Origin: Luteimonas granuli | GTDB taxonomy: Bacteria > Pseudomonadota > Gammaproteobacteria > Xanthomonadales > Xanthomonadaceae | NCBI RefSeq assembly: GCF_007795095.1 | Contig: NZ_CP042218.1 | Location: 1,674,001-1,738,000, forward strand | DNA: 64,000 bases | Direction: 5' to 3' | Shown: in pieces, positions 38,358-45,629 of the stretch | Position numbering within the stretch: position 1 is the stretch's first letter | How the letters are laid out: every line of letters begins with the position of its first letter | Made by a program: the position numbers and the translations under genes | Notes under the pieces: generated by a model | The model's database searches: none | What the model was told of the DNA's origin: nothing | What the model saw: the letters and a program-made list of their open reading frames with translations, nothing else

Positions 38358-39275
38358 TCAGTCGATGGGGTCGGGCAGCGGGGCCGGCAGGTCGTCGGCC
38401 GGAAGCGGCTCCGAGGTCACAGACGGACCGTCGACCGGCTGGAAGCCGCTGGAGGCCTGTGCGGCGGGGACGCCCTGGCCGATGGGCGAGGTTTCCACGG
38501 TCGGCGCGCGGGCGGATGCCGGCGCCGATGCCGCGGCCGTGGTCGCGGCGCTGCCGCTCGTTCCCCGGTTCAGTCGCGCATGCGAGGTCGCCTCTTCCAG
38601 GCTGTCGCGGAAATCGACCACGGCGCTCGAGGGCCGTTCCCGGGCGCGGCCTTCGAAGATCATCCGCGGCGTGGTGTCGCGGCCGTAGACGGCCTCGTTG
38701 GCCTTGTCGTCGATCGACAGCACCGCGCCGTCCAGGGCCACGCCGGCGAACAGTCCGCGGGCGCGCGACCAAGACCAGATCTCGGCCTTGAGCTCGCCGT
38801 CGGTGGCCGTGGACGCGTTGCGCCCCACCGGGCCGGCGGCCACGCCGGCGTCGGCGCCAAGGGTGAACTTGCCGTTGACGATCGACTCCAGCCCGCGGTC
38901 GCTGCGGAACACCAGCACCACGTCCGACGACTGCACGCCGGCCTGGAAGCCGATGCTGCCTCCGGTGAGCTTGACGAAGCTGGGGTTGGACCAGGTGCCG
39001 TCGGGATTCTTCACCGACATGAGGCCGTGGCCGCGGCGGCCGCCGATCACCAGTCCGGCCTTGATCGTGTCGGGCACGACCACGATCGCGCGGCCCTCGT
39101 CGAACAGCTTCTCCGGGATCGCCGATTCCGGGATCGCCTGGATCTCGCCCAGCACGCGCACCGCGTTGCGCGCGCGTGCGTCCTCTCCGGGTCCGGCGGA
39201 CGCGGGCGCGGCGGCCACGGCGAAACACAGCGCGGCGGCGAGGGCGGGCAGGCGGAGCATGGAGCGCTTGGGCAT
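38358..39275 (-). CDS. SYLF-domain (Ysc84-like) lipid-binding periplasmic protein
   Basis: 305 residues. Signal peptide ends near ASA-GPG. The SYLF domain lies at about 30-200 (IVVVPDTIKAGLVIGGRRGHGLM, then VKLTGGSIGFQAGVQSSDVVLVF), a lipid-binding fold shared with yeast Ysc84. The C-terminal 90 residues are Ala/Pro-rich and disordered. The ATG at 39275 is chosen because a GGAG site precedes it; the frame is open to 39299. Faces hemH on the other side of a 193-base gap. Confidence 0.84.
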   Translation of the reverse strand: MPKRSMLRLPALAAALCFAVAAAPASAGPGEDARARNAVRVLGEIQAIPESAIPEKLFDEGRAIVVVPDTIKAGLVIGGRRGHGLMSVKNPDGTWSNPSFVKLTGGSIGFQAGVQSSDVVLVFRSDRGLESIVNGKFTLGADAGVAAGPVGRNASTATDGELKAEIWSWSRARGLFAGVALDGAVLSIDDKANEAVYGRDTTPRMIFEGRARERPSSAVVDFRDSLEEATSHARLNRGTSGSAATTAAASAPASARAPTVETSPIGQGVPAAQASSGFQPVDGPSVTSEPLPADDLPAPLPDPID

Positions 39276-39430
39276 GGGGAACTCCGTGGCGGAATGCACA
39301 GGAAGGATGCGACGACGGTGGCGCGATGTCGACCGCGCGCAGGGCCTTCGAGCCTATGCGGGCCGCGATGAATCGGCCATGAGCCTCACCGTTCCGCGTG
39401 CCCGGCGTGCCGGGTCCGGGCCCCGGTCCG

Positions 39431-39436
39431 TACACT
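39431..39436 (+). promoter_or_regulatory. -10 box TACACT for hemH
   Basis: TACACT lies 32 bases before the hemH start in the gap between the divergent SYLF gene and hemH. It matches four of six consensus bases. No clear -35. Confidence 0.3.
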
Positions 39437-39468
39437 GGCCGCCGTCACCGCCCGCAGCCGGAATCCGC

Positions 39469-40434
39469 ATGACCGACACCGTACGCCCCGCCAGCGATGT
39501 CCTGCTGCTGGCCAACCTCGGCACGCCTTCGGCGCCGACACCCCCGGCCGTCGCGCGCTACCTCGGCGAGTTCCTTGCCGACCCCCGCGTGGTGCAGCTG
39601 CCGCGCCTGTTGTGGCTGCCGCTGCTGCGCCTGGTGGTGCTGCCCCTGCGCTCGCGCAAGGTCTCGCACAAGTACGCCGAGATCTGGATGGACGAAGGCT
39701 CGCCGCTGGAGGTGCACACCCGGCGGCTGGCCGCGGCCGTCCGGGCGCGGCTGCCGGGCGTGCGCGTGGAGCACGTGATGCGCTACGGCGAGCCGTCGCT
39801 CGCCCGGCGCCTGAAGGCGCTGCGCGACGACGGCGCGCGGGTGCTGGTGCTGCCGCTGTACCCGCAGTACTCGACCACCACCACGGCCTCGGTGGGCGAC
39901 GTCATCGCGCGCGAGCGGCCGCAGGCGCGCATGGTCGACGATTACCACGTCGATCCGGCCTGGGTGCATGCGGTCGCGGACTCGATCCGGGCCCACTGGG
40001 ACCGCCATGGCCGCGGCGAGCGGCTGCTGTTCTCTTTCCACGGCATCCCGAAGCGCCTGGTCGACGGCGGCGATCCCTATGAGCGCCAGTGCCACGCCAG
40101 CGCGCGCGCGATCGCCGCCGACCTCGGCCTGTCCGGCGACGCCTGGATGACCACCTTCCAGTCCCGTTTCGGCGGCGGCAAGTGGCTGTCGCCGGCCACC
40201 GATGCCACCGTGGGCGCGCTGCCGGCGGAGGGCGTGCGCCGCATCGACGTCGTCTGCCCCGGCTTCTCCGCCGACTGCCTGGAGACCCTGGAGGAGATCG
40301 CGCTGCAGAACGCGGAGATCTTCCGCTCGGCCGGCGGCGACACGCTGTCCTACATCCCCTGCCTCAACGATTCGCCCGCGCATGCGCTCGCGATCGCCGG
40401 CATCGCGACCCGGGCCTTCGAGGCATGGCGCTGA
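39469..40434 (+). CDS. hemH: Ferrochelatase
   Basis: 321 residues. Ferrochelatase signature: LLLANLGTPSAPTP at the start, PLYPQYSTTTTAS, active His in LFSFHGIPKR, and VVCPGFSADCLETLEE. It inserts Fe2+ into protoporphyrin IX in the last step of haem synthesis. The next gene starts at its stop, so they may be co-transcribed. Confidence 0.95.
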   Translation: MTDTVRPASDVLLLANLGTPSAPTPPAVARYLGEFLADPRVVQLPRLLWLPLLRLVVLPLRSRKVSHKYAEIWMDEGSPLEVHTRRLAAAVRARLPGVRVEHVMRYGEPSLARRLKALRDDGARVLVLPLYPQYSTTTTASVGDVIARERPQARMVDDYHVDPAWVHAVADSIRAHWDRHGRGERLLFSFHGIPKRLVDGGDPYERQCHASARAIAADLGLSGDAWMTTFQSRFGGGKWLSPATDATVGALPAEGVRRIDVVCPGFSADCLETLEEIALQNAEIFRSAGGDTLSYIPCLNDSPAHALAIAGIATRAFEAWR

Positions 40435-41279
40435 TGCGCGGATTCGAGCTGTCGCTGCCGATGGGCACGGTGCGCGGCCTTCGCGCCGGCACCGGGGGCG
40501 CGCCGCGCGTGCTGGCCCTGCACGGCTGGCTCGACAACGCCGCGAGTTTCGTGCCCCTGGCGCCGCACCTGCCCGGCATCGAGCTGGTGGCGCCCGACCT
40601 GCCCGGCCACGGCGCCAGCGACCACCTGCCGCGCGGCATGGACTATTCGTTCGCCGGTGCCGTGCACACGGTGCTCGACGTCGCCGACGCCCTGGGCTGG
40701 GAGCGCTTCGGCCTGCTCGGGCATTCCATGGGTGCCGGCATCGCCAGCCTGGTGGCGGCCGCCTGCCCGGACCGCATCGACCGCCTGGTCGCGATCGAGG
40801 CCCTGGGCGCCCTGGCCGAGGAGCCTGCGCGTACCGTCGAACGCCTGCGCGAGGCGGTCGTGGCCACGCGCGCGCTGCCGGGCAAGCGCTTGCGCGTCTT
40901 TCCGGACATCGGGGTCGCGGTGCGCGCCCGGATGAAGGCCAACAACCTCGGCGAGGAGGCGGCACGGCTGCTGGTCGAGCGCGGCACGGTGGCGGTGGAC
41001 GGCGGCTGGAGCTGGAGCAGCGACCCGCGCCTGACCCTGCCGACGATGGTGCGCATGACCGAAGCCCAGGTCGAGGACCTGGTGGCCGGCATCGTCTGTC
41101 CGACGAAGGTGCTGTTCGCCGATCCGGCGCAACCCTACCTGCCGGACCCGTTGCGGCGGGCGCGCGCGGCGCTGCTGCCGGCGGGCGAGCTGGTGGTGCT
41201 GCCGGGCGGCCATCATCTGCACATGGAAGAGCCGTGGGCGGTCGCGGCCGCGATCGGCGGCTTCTTCGCCGCAGGCTGA
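40434..41279 (+). CDS. Alpha/beta-hydrolase
   Basis: 281 residues. Alpha/beta-hydrolase fold with HGWLDNAASF (oxyanion region), the nucleophile elbow GHSMGAG (Ser) and the catalytic His in GGHHLHMEEP. Substrate unknown. The ATG at 40434 overlaps the hemH stop by one base and has a GAGG site at a good distance; the ATG at 40425 lies too close to that site. Confidence 0.88.
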   Translation: MRGFELSLPMGTVRGLRAGTGGAPRVLALHGWLDNAASFVPLAPHLPGIELVAPDLPGHGASDHLPRGMDYSFAGAVHTVLDVADALGWERFGLLGHSMGAGIASLVAAACPDRIDRLVAIEALGALAEEPARTVERLREAVVATRALPGKRLRVFPDIGVAVRARMKANNLGEEAARLLVERGTVAVDGGWSWSSDPRLTLPTMVRMTEAQVEDLVAGIVCPTKVLFADPAQPYLPDPLRRARAALLPAGELVVLPGGHHLHMEEPWAVAAAIGGFFAAG

Positions 41280-41295
41280 GCGACGGCTTCGCCGG

Positions 41296-41802
41296 CTATG
41301 GATGTTCGCCGTTGTCGCGCAGCTGGATGCCGATCATCAGCTGGTCACCGTTGCGGCGGGTGAAGCTGTAGGTCGCTTCGCGCCGGCCGCGCCTGAAGCC
41401 GAGCATGGCGCTGTCGGCCTGCTGCATGGACAGGGTCTGCGACCAGCCCTTGCGCTCCATTTCGGCGCGCGCGGCTTCGAACATCGACGCCACCGAGCCG
41501 TTGGACTCCAGGTTCACCAGCCGCGCACCGCCGATGTCCATCACGCTGCTGACCCCATAGGTCGTCGGCAGGAACAGATCGTCCGGGAAGTCCGCCGGCA
41601 GCAGGACGCCGCTGCCGGAGGCGATCGCCCTGACGCCCTCCTCATCCTCGTCCCGCACGCGGTTGCCGTCGCGGTCCTCCTCCGCCTTCTGGCCGCTGGC
41701 GCTTTCTAGGGCCGCCTCGGCCGCAGCGTCCGTGCCCCGCTGGCAGCCGGCGATGGAGAGTGCGGCACAGGCCACGACCAGCAGAAGCAGCAGTGGATGC
41801 AT
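41296..41802 (-). CDS. Hypothetical lipoprotein
   Basis: 168 residues with a lipobox (LSIAGC, Cys20). The mature part starts with an acidic segment, including a calcium-site-like acidic run (EEDRDGNRVRDEDEEG), and ends with a folded domain of alternating strands and an ILSLQ-like region (LGFRRGRREATYSFTRRNGD). I recognise no family. A ribosome site (GGGAGA) precedes the ATG. It converges with the hydrolase gene, 16 bases away. Confidence 0.75.
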   Translation of the reverse strand: MHPLLLLLVVACAALSIAGCQRGTDAAAEAALESASGQKAEEDRDGNRVRDEDEEGVRAIASGSGVLLPADFPDDLFLPTTYGVSSVMDIGGARLVNLESNGSVASMFEAARAEMERKGWSQTLSMQQADSAMLGFRRGRREATYSFTRRNGDQLMIGIQLRDNGEHP

Positions 41803-41850
41803 GGAATCTCCCGGGCACGCCGAGATGGAAGCCTGAACACGTCAACGGCC

Positions 41851-42654
41851 TCAGGCCGCGGGACCGGACAGCACCCGCAGCATCGCCTTGAGCCGCCTCC
41901 CATGGACGCGGAACCAGTCGCGCTCGTTGCGCCAGTCGGGGCAGCGGGCCTCGACTTCGGCCCAGAACGCCGGCGAATGATCGGCGTACAGCAGATGGCA
42001 GAGTTCGTGCACCAGCACGTACTCGAACGCGGACGGGCGGCCCAGCACCAGCGCCAGGTCGAGTGCCAGGGTGCCGTCGGGCGCCAGCGAACCCCATTGC
42101 GAGGACATGGCCCGCAGCCGGATGCGCACCGGTGCACGCGGCAGCTCCGGCAGGTAGCGCGGCAGCCAGGCACCGACGTCGGCGCGGGCCTCGCTTTCAT
42201 AGAAATCGCGCAGGGCGCGGCGCAGCGCGTCGTCGCCGCCGCGGCCGGTGTGGCGGAACAGCAGGCCCTCGCCGTCGCGCACGACGCAGGCGTAGCGCCC
42301 GGCTTCCCAGCGCAGCGGCACCATGGCGCCGCGCAGCGGCAGCGCCGGCGTGACGCCGCACTCGAGCGGCGCGACCAGGTCGTCGATCGAGTGCGCGCGC
42401 AGTTGCTCCTGCAGCCAGTCGCGGTGCTGTTCGAGGAACCGGTCGCCCGATGCGGCGCTCGCCCGCGGTGGCAGGGTCAGGCGTGCGCCGCGCTCGTCGA
42501 CCGACAGCCGCAGCCGGCGCGCACGCGGATCGCGCACGCGCACCACCGCGACCTCGCTGCCGTCATCCATGGCGAGCGCGACGGTGTCGCGCTGGACGTT
42601 GCGGGTGCCCGGTGCGGCGGACTTCGTGAGCAGCAGGCGGAGCAGGGACGACAT
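41851..42654 (-). CDS. YgjP-like (DUF45/SprT-type) zinc metallopeptidase
   Basis: 267 residues. The YgjP domain lies in the C-terminal half with HELCH and a downstream His (YADHSPAFW) as zinc ligands, the catalytic Glu in HELCH, and RAMSSQWGSL before them. Intracellular role unknown. A -10-like TAGAAT lies six bases before the ATG without a ribosome site. Confidence 0.87.
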   Translation of the reverse strand: MSSLLRLLLTKSAAPGTRNVQRDTVALAMDDGSEVAVVRVRDPRARRLRLSVDERGARLTLPPRASAASGDRFLEQHRDWLQEQLRAHSIDDLVAPLECGVTPALPLRGAMVPLRWEAGRYACVVRDGEGLLFRHTGRGGDDALRRALRDFYESEARADVGAWLPRYLPELPRAPVRIRLRAMSSQWGSLAPDGTLALDLALVLGRPSAFEYVLVHELCHLLYADHSPAFWAEVEARCPDWRNERDWFRVHGRRLKAMLRVLSGPAA

Positions 42655-42660
42655 GCTGCA

Positions 42661-42666
42661 ATTCTA
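42661..42666 (-). promoter_or_regulatory. -10 box TAGAAT of the YgjP-like gene, leaderless spacing
   Basis: On the minus strand TAGAAT, six bases (TGCAGC), then the ATG at 42654. The same box with nine bases before the ATG lies upstream of ttcA (44666-44671). Confidence 0.45.
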
Positions 42667-42733
42667 CCGGCGCTGGCGTCGCTCGATGTGCATGCGTGCG
42701 AGGCGCACGATGGCCATCGCCGCGCGAGCGCGT

Positions 42734-43639
42734 TCAGGCATCCACGCGCGACAGCTTCAGCGCCGGCTCGAGGATCTCGAACAGCCGCCGCACTTCGGCC
42801 GACATCAGCGCGAAGCGCGCATCCAGCTCCGCATGCAGGTCGTCGCGGTCGCCGGACTCGAGCTGCTCCACCGCGCCGTCGAGGAACTTGAGCTTGCGCA
42901 CCACCAGGTCCTCGCCGAGCACGAAGGAGACATGGTCGTCGAGCACCAGCGCCAGCCGCGTGACCTGCTTGCCGGCCTCGAGGTGGTGGGCGATCTCGTC
43001 GCTGCCCAGGTCCTGGCGCTGGCACTTCACGATCGCGCCGGTGTCGCTGCCGTCCTTGAGCTCGCACTCCTCGCCCAGCGACAGCCCCTCGGGCAGCGGC
43101 TCGCCCGCGATCCAGCCGGTCAGCACGCTGCGGGGCGCGATCTCGGCGTTCGCCGGCAGCGCCGGGAAGCTGCCCAGCGCCTGGCGCAGCGCCGAGACCA
43201 CGGCCTCGGCGTTCTTGCGCGAGGAGGTGTCGACGATGCACAGCCCGTGCTTCAGGTCGAGCATGGCGTCGGTGCGCGAGGGGCGCACGAAGGCGCGCGG
43301 CAGCAGCTCGTGCACCAGCTCCTCCTTCATGCGCTTGCGCGCGCGGCCGCCGGGCCGGCGACCCTCGCGCTCCTCGGCTTCGTCGAGCCTGTGCGCGAGC
43401 ATGTCGTTGACCACGGCGGCGGGCAGCAGCCGGTCTTCGCCGCCCACCGCGATCCAGGCGGCGTCGCCGATCCGGTGCGCGAAGGCTTCCGAGTCGCGGC
43501 CGAGCGCCGGCACGAAGCCGCGGGAGGACAGCTCGAGTGGGCCCACCGGCTTGAGCGGCTGCGTGGCCAGGGCCTCCTCGAGGCCCTCGAGATCGAGCGA
43601 GAGGGGGAAGCGGAACAGGGTCAGGTTGCGGAAGAACAT
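42734..43639 (-). CDS. rdgC: RdgC recombination-associated protein (C-terminal module of the ttcA frame)
   Basis: 301 residues, the usual RdgC length, from an internal ATG ([13 protein letters not shown]) with the conserved N-terminus and the [16 protein letters not shown] and [14 protein letters not shown] features. RdgC forms rings on DNA and limits RecA activity. No ribosome site or -10 box is seen before 43639, so if ttcA and rdgC are two genes this one would depend on coupling or an upstream message. Confidence 0.75.
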   Translation of the reverse strand: MFFRNLTLFRFPLSLDLEGLEEALATQPLKPVGPLELSSRGFVPALGRDSEAFAHRIGDAAWIAVGGEDRLLPAAVVNDMLAHRLDEAEEREGRRPGGRARKRMKEELVHELLPRAFVRPSRTDAMLDLKHGLCIVDTSSRKNAEAVVSALRQALGSFPALPANAEIAPRSVLTGWIAGEPLPEGLSLGEECELKDGSDTGAIVKCQRQDLGSDEIAHHLEAGKQVTRLALVLDDHVSFVLGEDLVVRKLKFLDGAVEQLESGDRDDLHAELDARFALMSAEVRRLFEILEPALKLSRVDA

Positions 43640-44656
43640 GCGGGATGGGTGCCGTTGTGGGGGTAGGGAGTCGAGGTCAGCTTGGGCGCGCCGGCGCGCG
43701 GCCGACACGGCGGTCGGCCCGCGCATGCGGGTCGGGGACTGCGGTACCGGGGCATCAGGCGGCGTCGCCGGAGAGGGGGCGTCGTGCGGTTCGCCGGCCA
43801 GCCAGCCGTGGGCGTCGGCGGTGGCCGCGGCATCGCGGTGACCGAGCCCGAGGAAGTCGAACAGCTTCGGGTCGGCCAACTGCGAAGGCCGGATGTCGCC
43901 CAGCGCGCGGGCGATCTGGTCGATGCGCCCCGGGGTCTCGCGCTCCCACTCGCGCATCATCTTCTGCACCTGTTTGCGCTGCAGGTTCTCCTGCGAGCCG
44001 CAGAGGTTGCAGGGGATGATCGGGAACGCCCTCGCGTCGGCGTAGGCCGCGATGTCGTCCTCGCGCACGTAGGCCAGCGGACGGATCACGACGTGGCGGC
44101 CGTCGTCGGACAGCAGCTTCGGCGGCATTCCCGACAGCTTCGCGTGGAAGAACAGGTTGAGGAAGAAGGTCGCGACCATGTCGTCGCGGTGGTGGCCGAG
44201 CGCGATGCGGGTGAAGCCGTGTTCGGCGGCGTACGTGTACAGCGCGCCGCGCCGCAGTCGCGAGCACAGCGAGCACATGGTCTTGCCCTCGGGCACCACG
44301 CGCGAGACCACCGAATAGGTGTCCTGCTCGATGATGTGGAAGTCCACGCCCTGCGAGCGCAGCCAGTCGGGCAGCACGTGCTCCGGGAAGCCCGGCTGCT
44401 TCTGGTCGAGGTTGACCGCCGTGATCGAGAACTCGACCGGCGCCTTCTTCCGCAGCTGCAGCAGGACGTCCAGCATCGTGTAGCTGTCCTTGCCGCCGGA
44501 CAGGCAGACCATGACCCTGTCGCCATCCTCGATCATGCCGAAGTCGGCGATCGCGCGGCCGACCTGGTGGCGCAGGCGCTTGGCCAGGCGCTGCGCCTCG
44601 TGCGCGGCGCGGCGTGCGCGGGGCGCAGGTTCGGCGAGGGGCAGGACGATGCTCAT
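42734..44656 (-). CDS. ttcA: TtcA tRNA 2-thiocytidine synthetase continuing in frame into RdgC
   Basis: One uninterrupted frame of 640 residues. Residues 1 to about 275 are TtcA: PP-loop ATPase motif [11 protein letters not shown], two CSLC- and CNLC-type cysteine pairs for a [4Fe-4S] cluster and SGGKDS. It makes s2C32 in tRNA. A Pro/Ala-rich linker (about 280-339) follows, then RdgC from residue 340. Normally these are two genes. A neighbouring frame has a stop at 43755-43757, close to the usual TtcA length of about 300, so a lost base near 43760-43860 could explain the fusion. A true fusion cannot be excluded. Confidence 0.75.
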   Translation of the reverse strand: MSIVLPLAEPAPRARRAAHEAQRLAKRLRHQVGRAIADFGMIEDGDRVMVCLSGGKDSYTMLDVLLQLRKKAPVEFSITAVNLDQKQPGFPEHVLPDWLRSQGVDFHIIEQDTYSVVSRVVPEGKTMCSLCSRLRRGALYTYAAEHGFTRIALGHHRDDMVATFFLNLFFHAKLSGMPPKLLSDDGRHVVIRPLAYVREDDIAAYADARAFPIIPCNLCGSQENLQRKQVQKMMREWERETPGRIDQIARALGDIRPSQLADPKLFDFLGLGHRDAAATADAHGWLAGEPHDAPSPATPPDAPVPQSPTRMRGPTAVSAARRRAQADLDSLPPQRHPSRMFFRNLTLFRFPLSLDLEGLEEALATQPLKPVGPLELSSRGFVPALGRDSEAFAHRIGDAAWIAVGGEDRLLPAAVVNDMLAHRLDEAEEREGRRPGGRARKRMKEELVHELLPRAFVRPSRTDAMLDLKHGLCIVDTSSRKNAEAVVSALRQALGSFPALPANAEIAPRSVLTGWIAGEPLPEGLSLGEECELKDGSDTGAIVKCQRQDLGSDEIAHHLEAGKQVTRLALVLDDHVSFVLGEDLVVRKLKFLDGAVEQLESGDRDDLHAELDARFALMSAEVRRLFEILEPALKLSRVDA

Positions 44657-44665
44657 GTGCGCTGC

Positions 44666-44671
44666 ATTCTA
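44666..44671 (-). promoter_or_regulatory. -10 box TAGAAT of ttcA, near-leaderless
   Basis: On the minus strand TAGAAT is followed by nine bases and the ttcA ATG, with no ribosome site. Confidence 0.4.
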
Positions 44672-44700
44672 GCCGTCCCGCGCCCCACCGTGCCGCCGGC

Positions 44701-45264
44701 TCAGTCCATCCAGACGCGCGTCCTGGTCGTCGGGCCGGCCACGATGTCGCGCACCTTGCCGCCGTCGTCGAACAGCACCTGGAACTCGTCGAAGCTGCTC
44801 AGCCAGAAGCGCCAGGTGGCGGCGTCGAGGTCCGGATTCTCGCTGCTCATCGGATAGCCGAGCGACATCAGGACCTGTTCACGGTCCATGCCCCGGGTCA
44901 CGCGCGCGTTGCCGATCGCCTCCCGGATCTTCTGCGGCCAGGCGGCGGCCTTCACGCGCGGATCCTCGGCCACGATGTAGCGGCGCGCGAAGGTCTCGTT
45001 GTCGAGGTCGCGGCTGTAGTCGTTGCCGATCGCCTGGCGCTCGCCATCCACCAGCACCTTGACCCGGTAGCGGCCGTAGCCGGTGGCCTTGACCGGGGTG
45101 CCGTAGGGGATGACGCGTTTGCCGTTCTCGGCGTAGTTGCCATCGCTGATCCAGCTGCCGTCGGTGCGCATGTTGCAGCAGAGGTGGCCTTCGGGCGGCG
45201 AGGCGCGGGCGGCGGCGGCCGCGGTGCCGGCGATCAGTGCCAGCATGAGATGTCGGATTCGCAA
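44701..45264 (-). CDS. Hypothetical secreted protein with a BamE/SmpA-like C-terminus
   Basis: 187 residues from a TTG start at 45264, chosen because AAGGAG lies seven bases upstream; the ATG at 45246 is the alternative. A short signal peptide (LALIAGTAAAAARA) precedes a CCNM motif and an SH3-like stretch (PYGTPVKATGYGRYRVKVLV). The C-terminal part (VTRGMDREQVLMSLGYP) looks like the BamE/SmpA fold used to bind other envelope proteins. Function unknown. Confidence 0.7.
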   Translation of the reverse strand: MRIRHLMLALIAGTAAAAARASPPEGHLCCNMRTDGSWISDGNYAENGKRVIPYGTPVKATGYGRYRVKVLVDGERQAIGNDYSRDLDNETFARRYIVAEDPRVKAAAWPQKIREAIGNARVTRGMDREQVLMSLGYPMSSENPDLDAATWRFWLSSFDEFQVLFDDGGKVRDIVAGPTTRTRVWMD

Positions 45265-45378
45265 GTGCAGCTCCTTCCCCTGGGGGCGGCCGGGCGCGCC
45301 GCCGGTTCGTCTGCGCGGGAACCCGGGTCGACCCCGGTTACCGGGCGCCGGTCTCCCCTCCGGCGCGGCGTCATTGTG

Positions 45379-45384
45379 TACCCT
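45379..45384 (+). promoter_or_regulatory. Possible -10 box TACCCT of the YdcH-like gene
   Basis: TACCCT ends ten bases before the ATG at 45395, leaving room for only a few untranslated bases. No ribosome site is seen. Confidence 0.3.
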
Positions 45385-45394
45385 TTGGGCCACG

Positions 45395-45610
45395 ATGCGA
45401 CCCACCGACGCCAGCGAACAGGCACGGCTCTGCCGACGGCTGCTCGAGCTGCGGGAGGAGCATCGCGACCTCGACGCCGTGATCGCCCGCCTGCAGCTGG
45501 ACATCCAGGTCGACGAACTGGTGGTCAAGCGCCTGAAGAAGCGCAAGCTGATGCTGAAGGACGCCATCGAGCGGCTGGACTCCGCGTTGATCCCCGACGA
45601 GCCCGCCTGA
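45395..45610 (+). CDS. YdcH-like (DUF465) small coiled-coil protein
   Basis: 71 residues, almost entirely one coiled-coil helix with the YdcH family signature in VVKRLKKRKLMLKDAIERL. Family function unknown. It is divergent from the preceding BamE-like gene and converges with plsB. Confidence 0.8.
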   Translation: MRPTDASEQARLCRRLLELREEHRDLDAVIARLQLDIQVDELVVKRLKKRKLMLKDAIERLDSALIPDEPA

Positions 45611-45629
45611 TCCGCCCCCCAGCCGCTGC

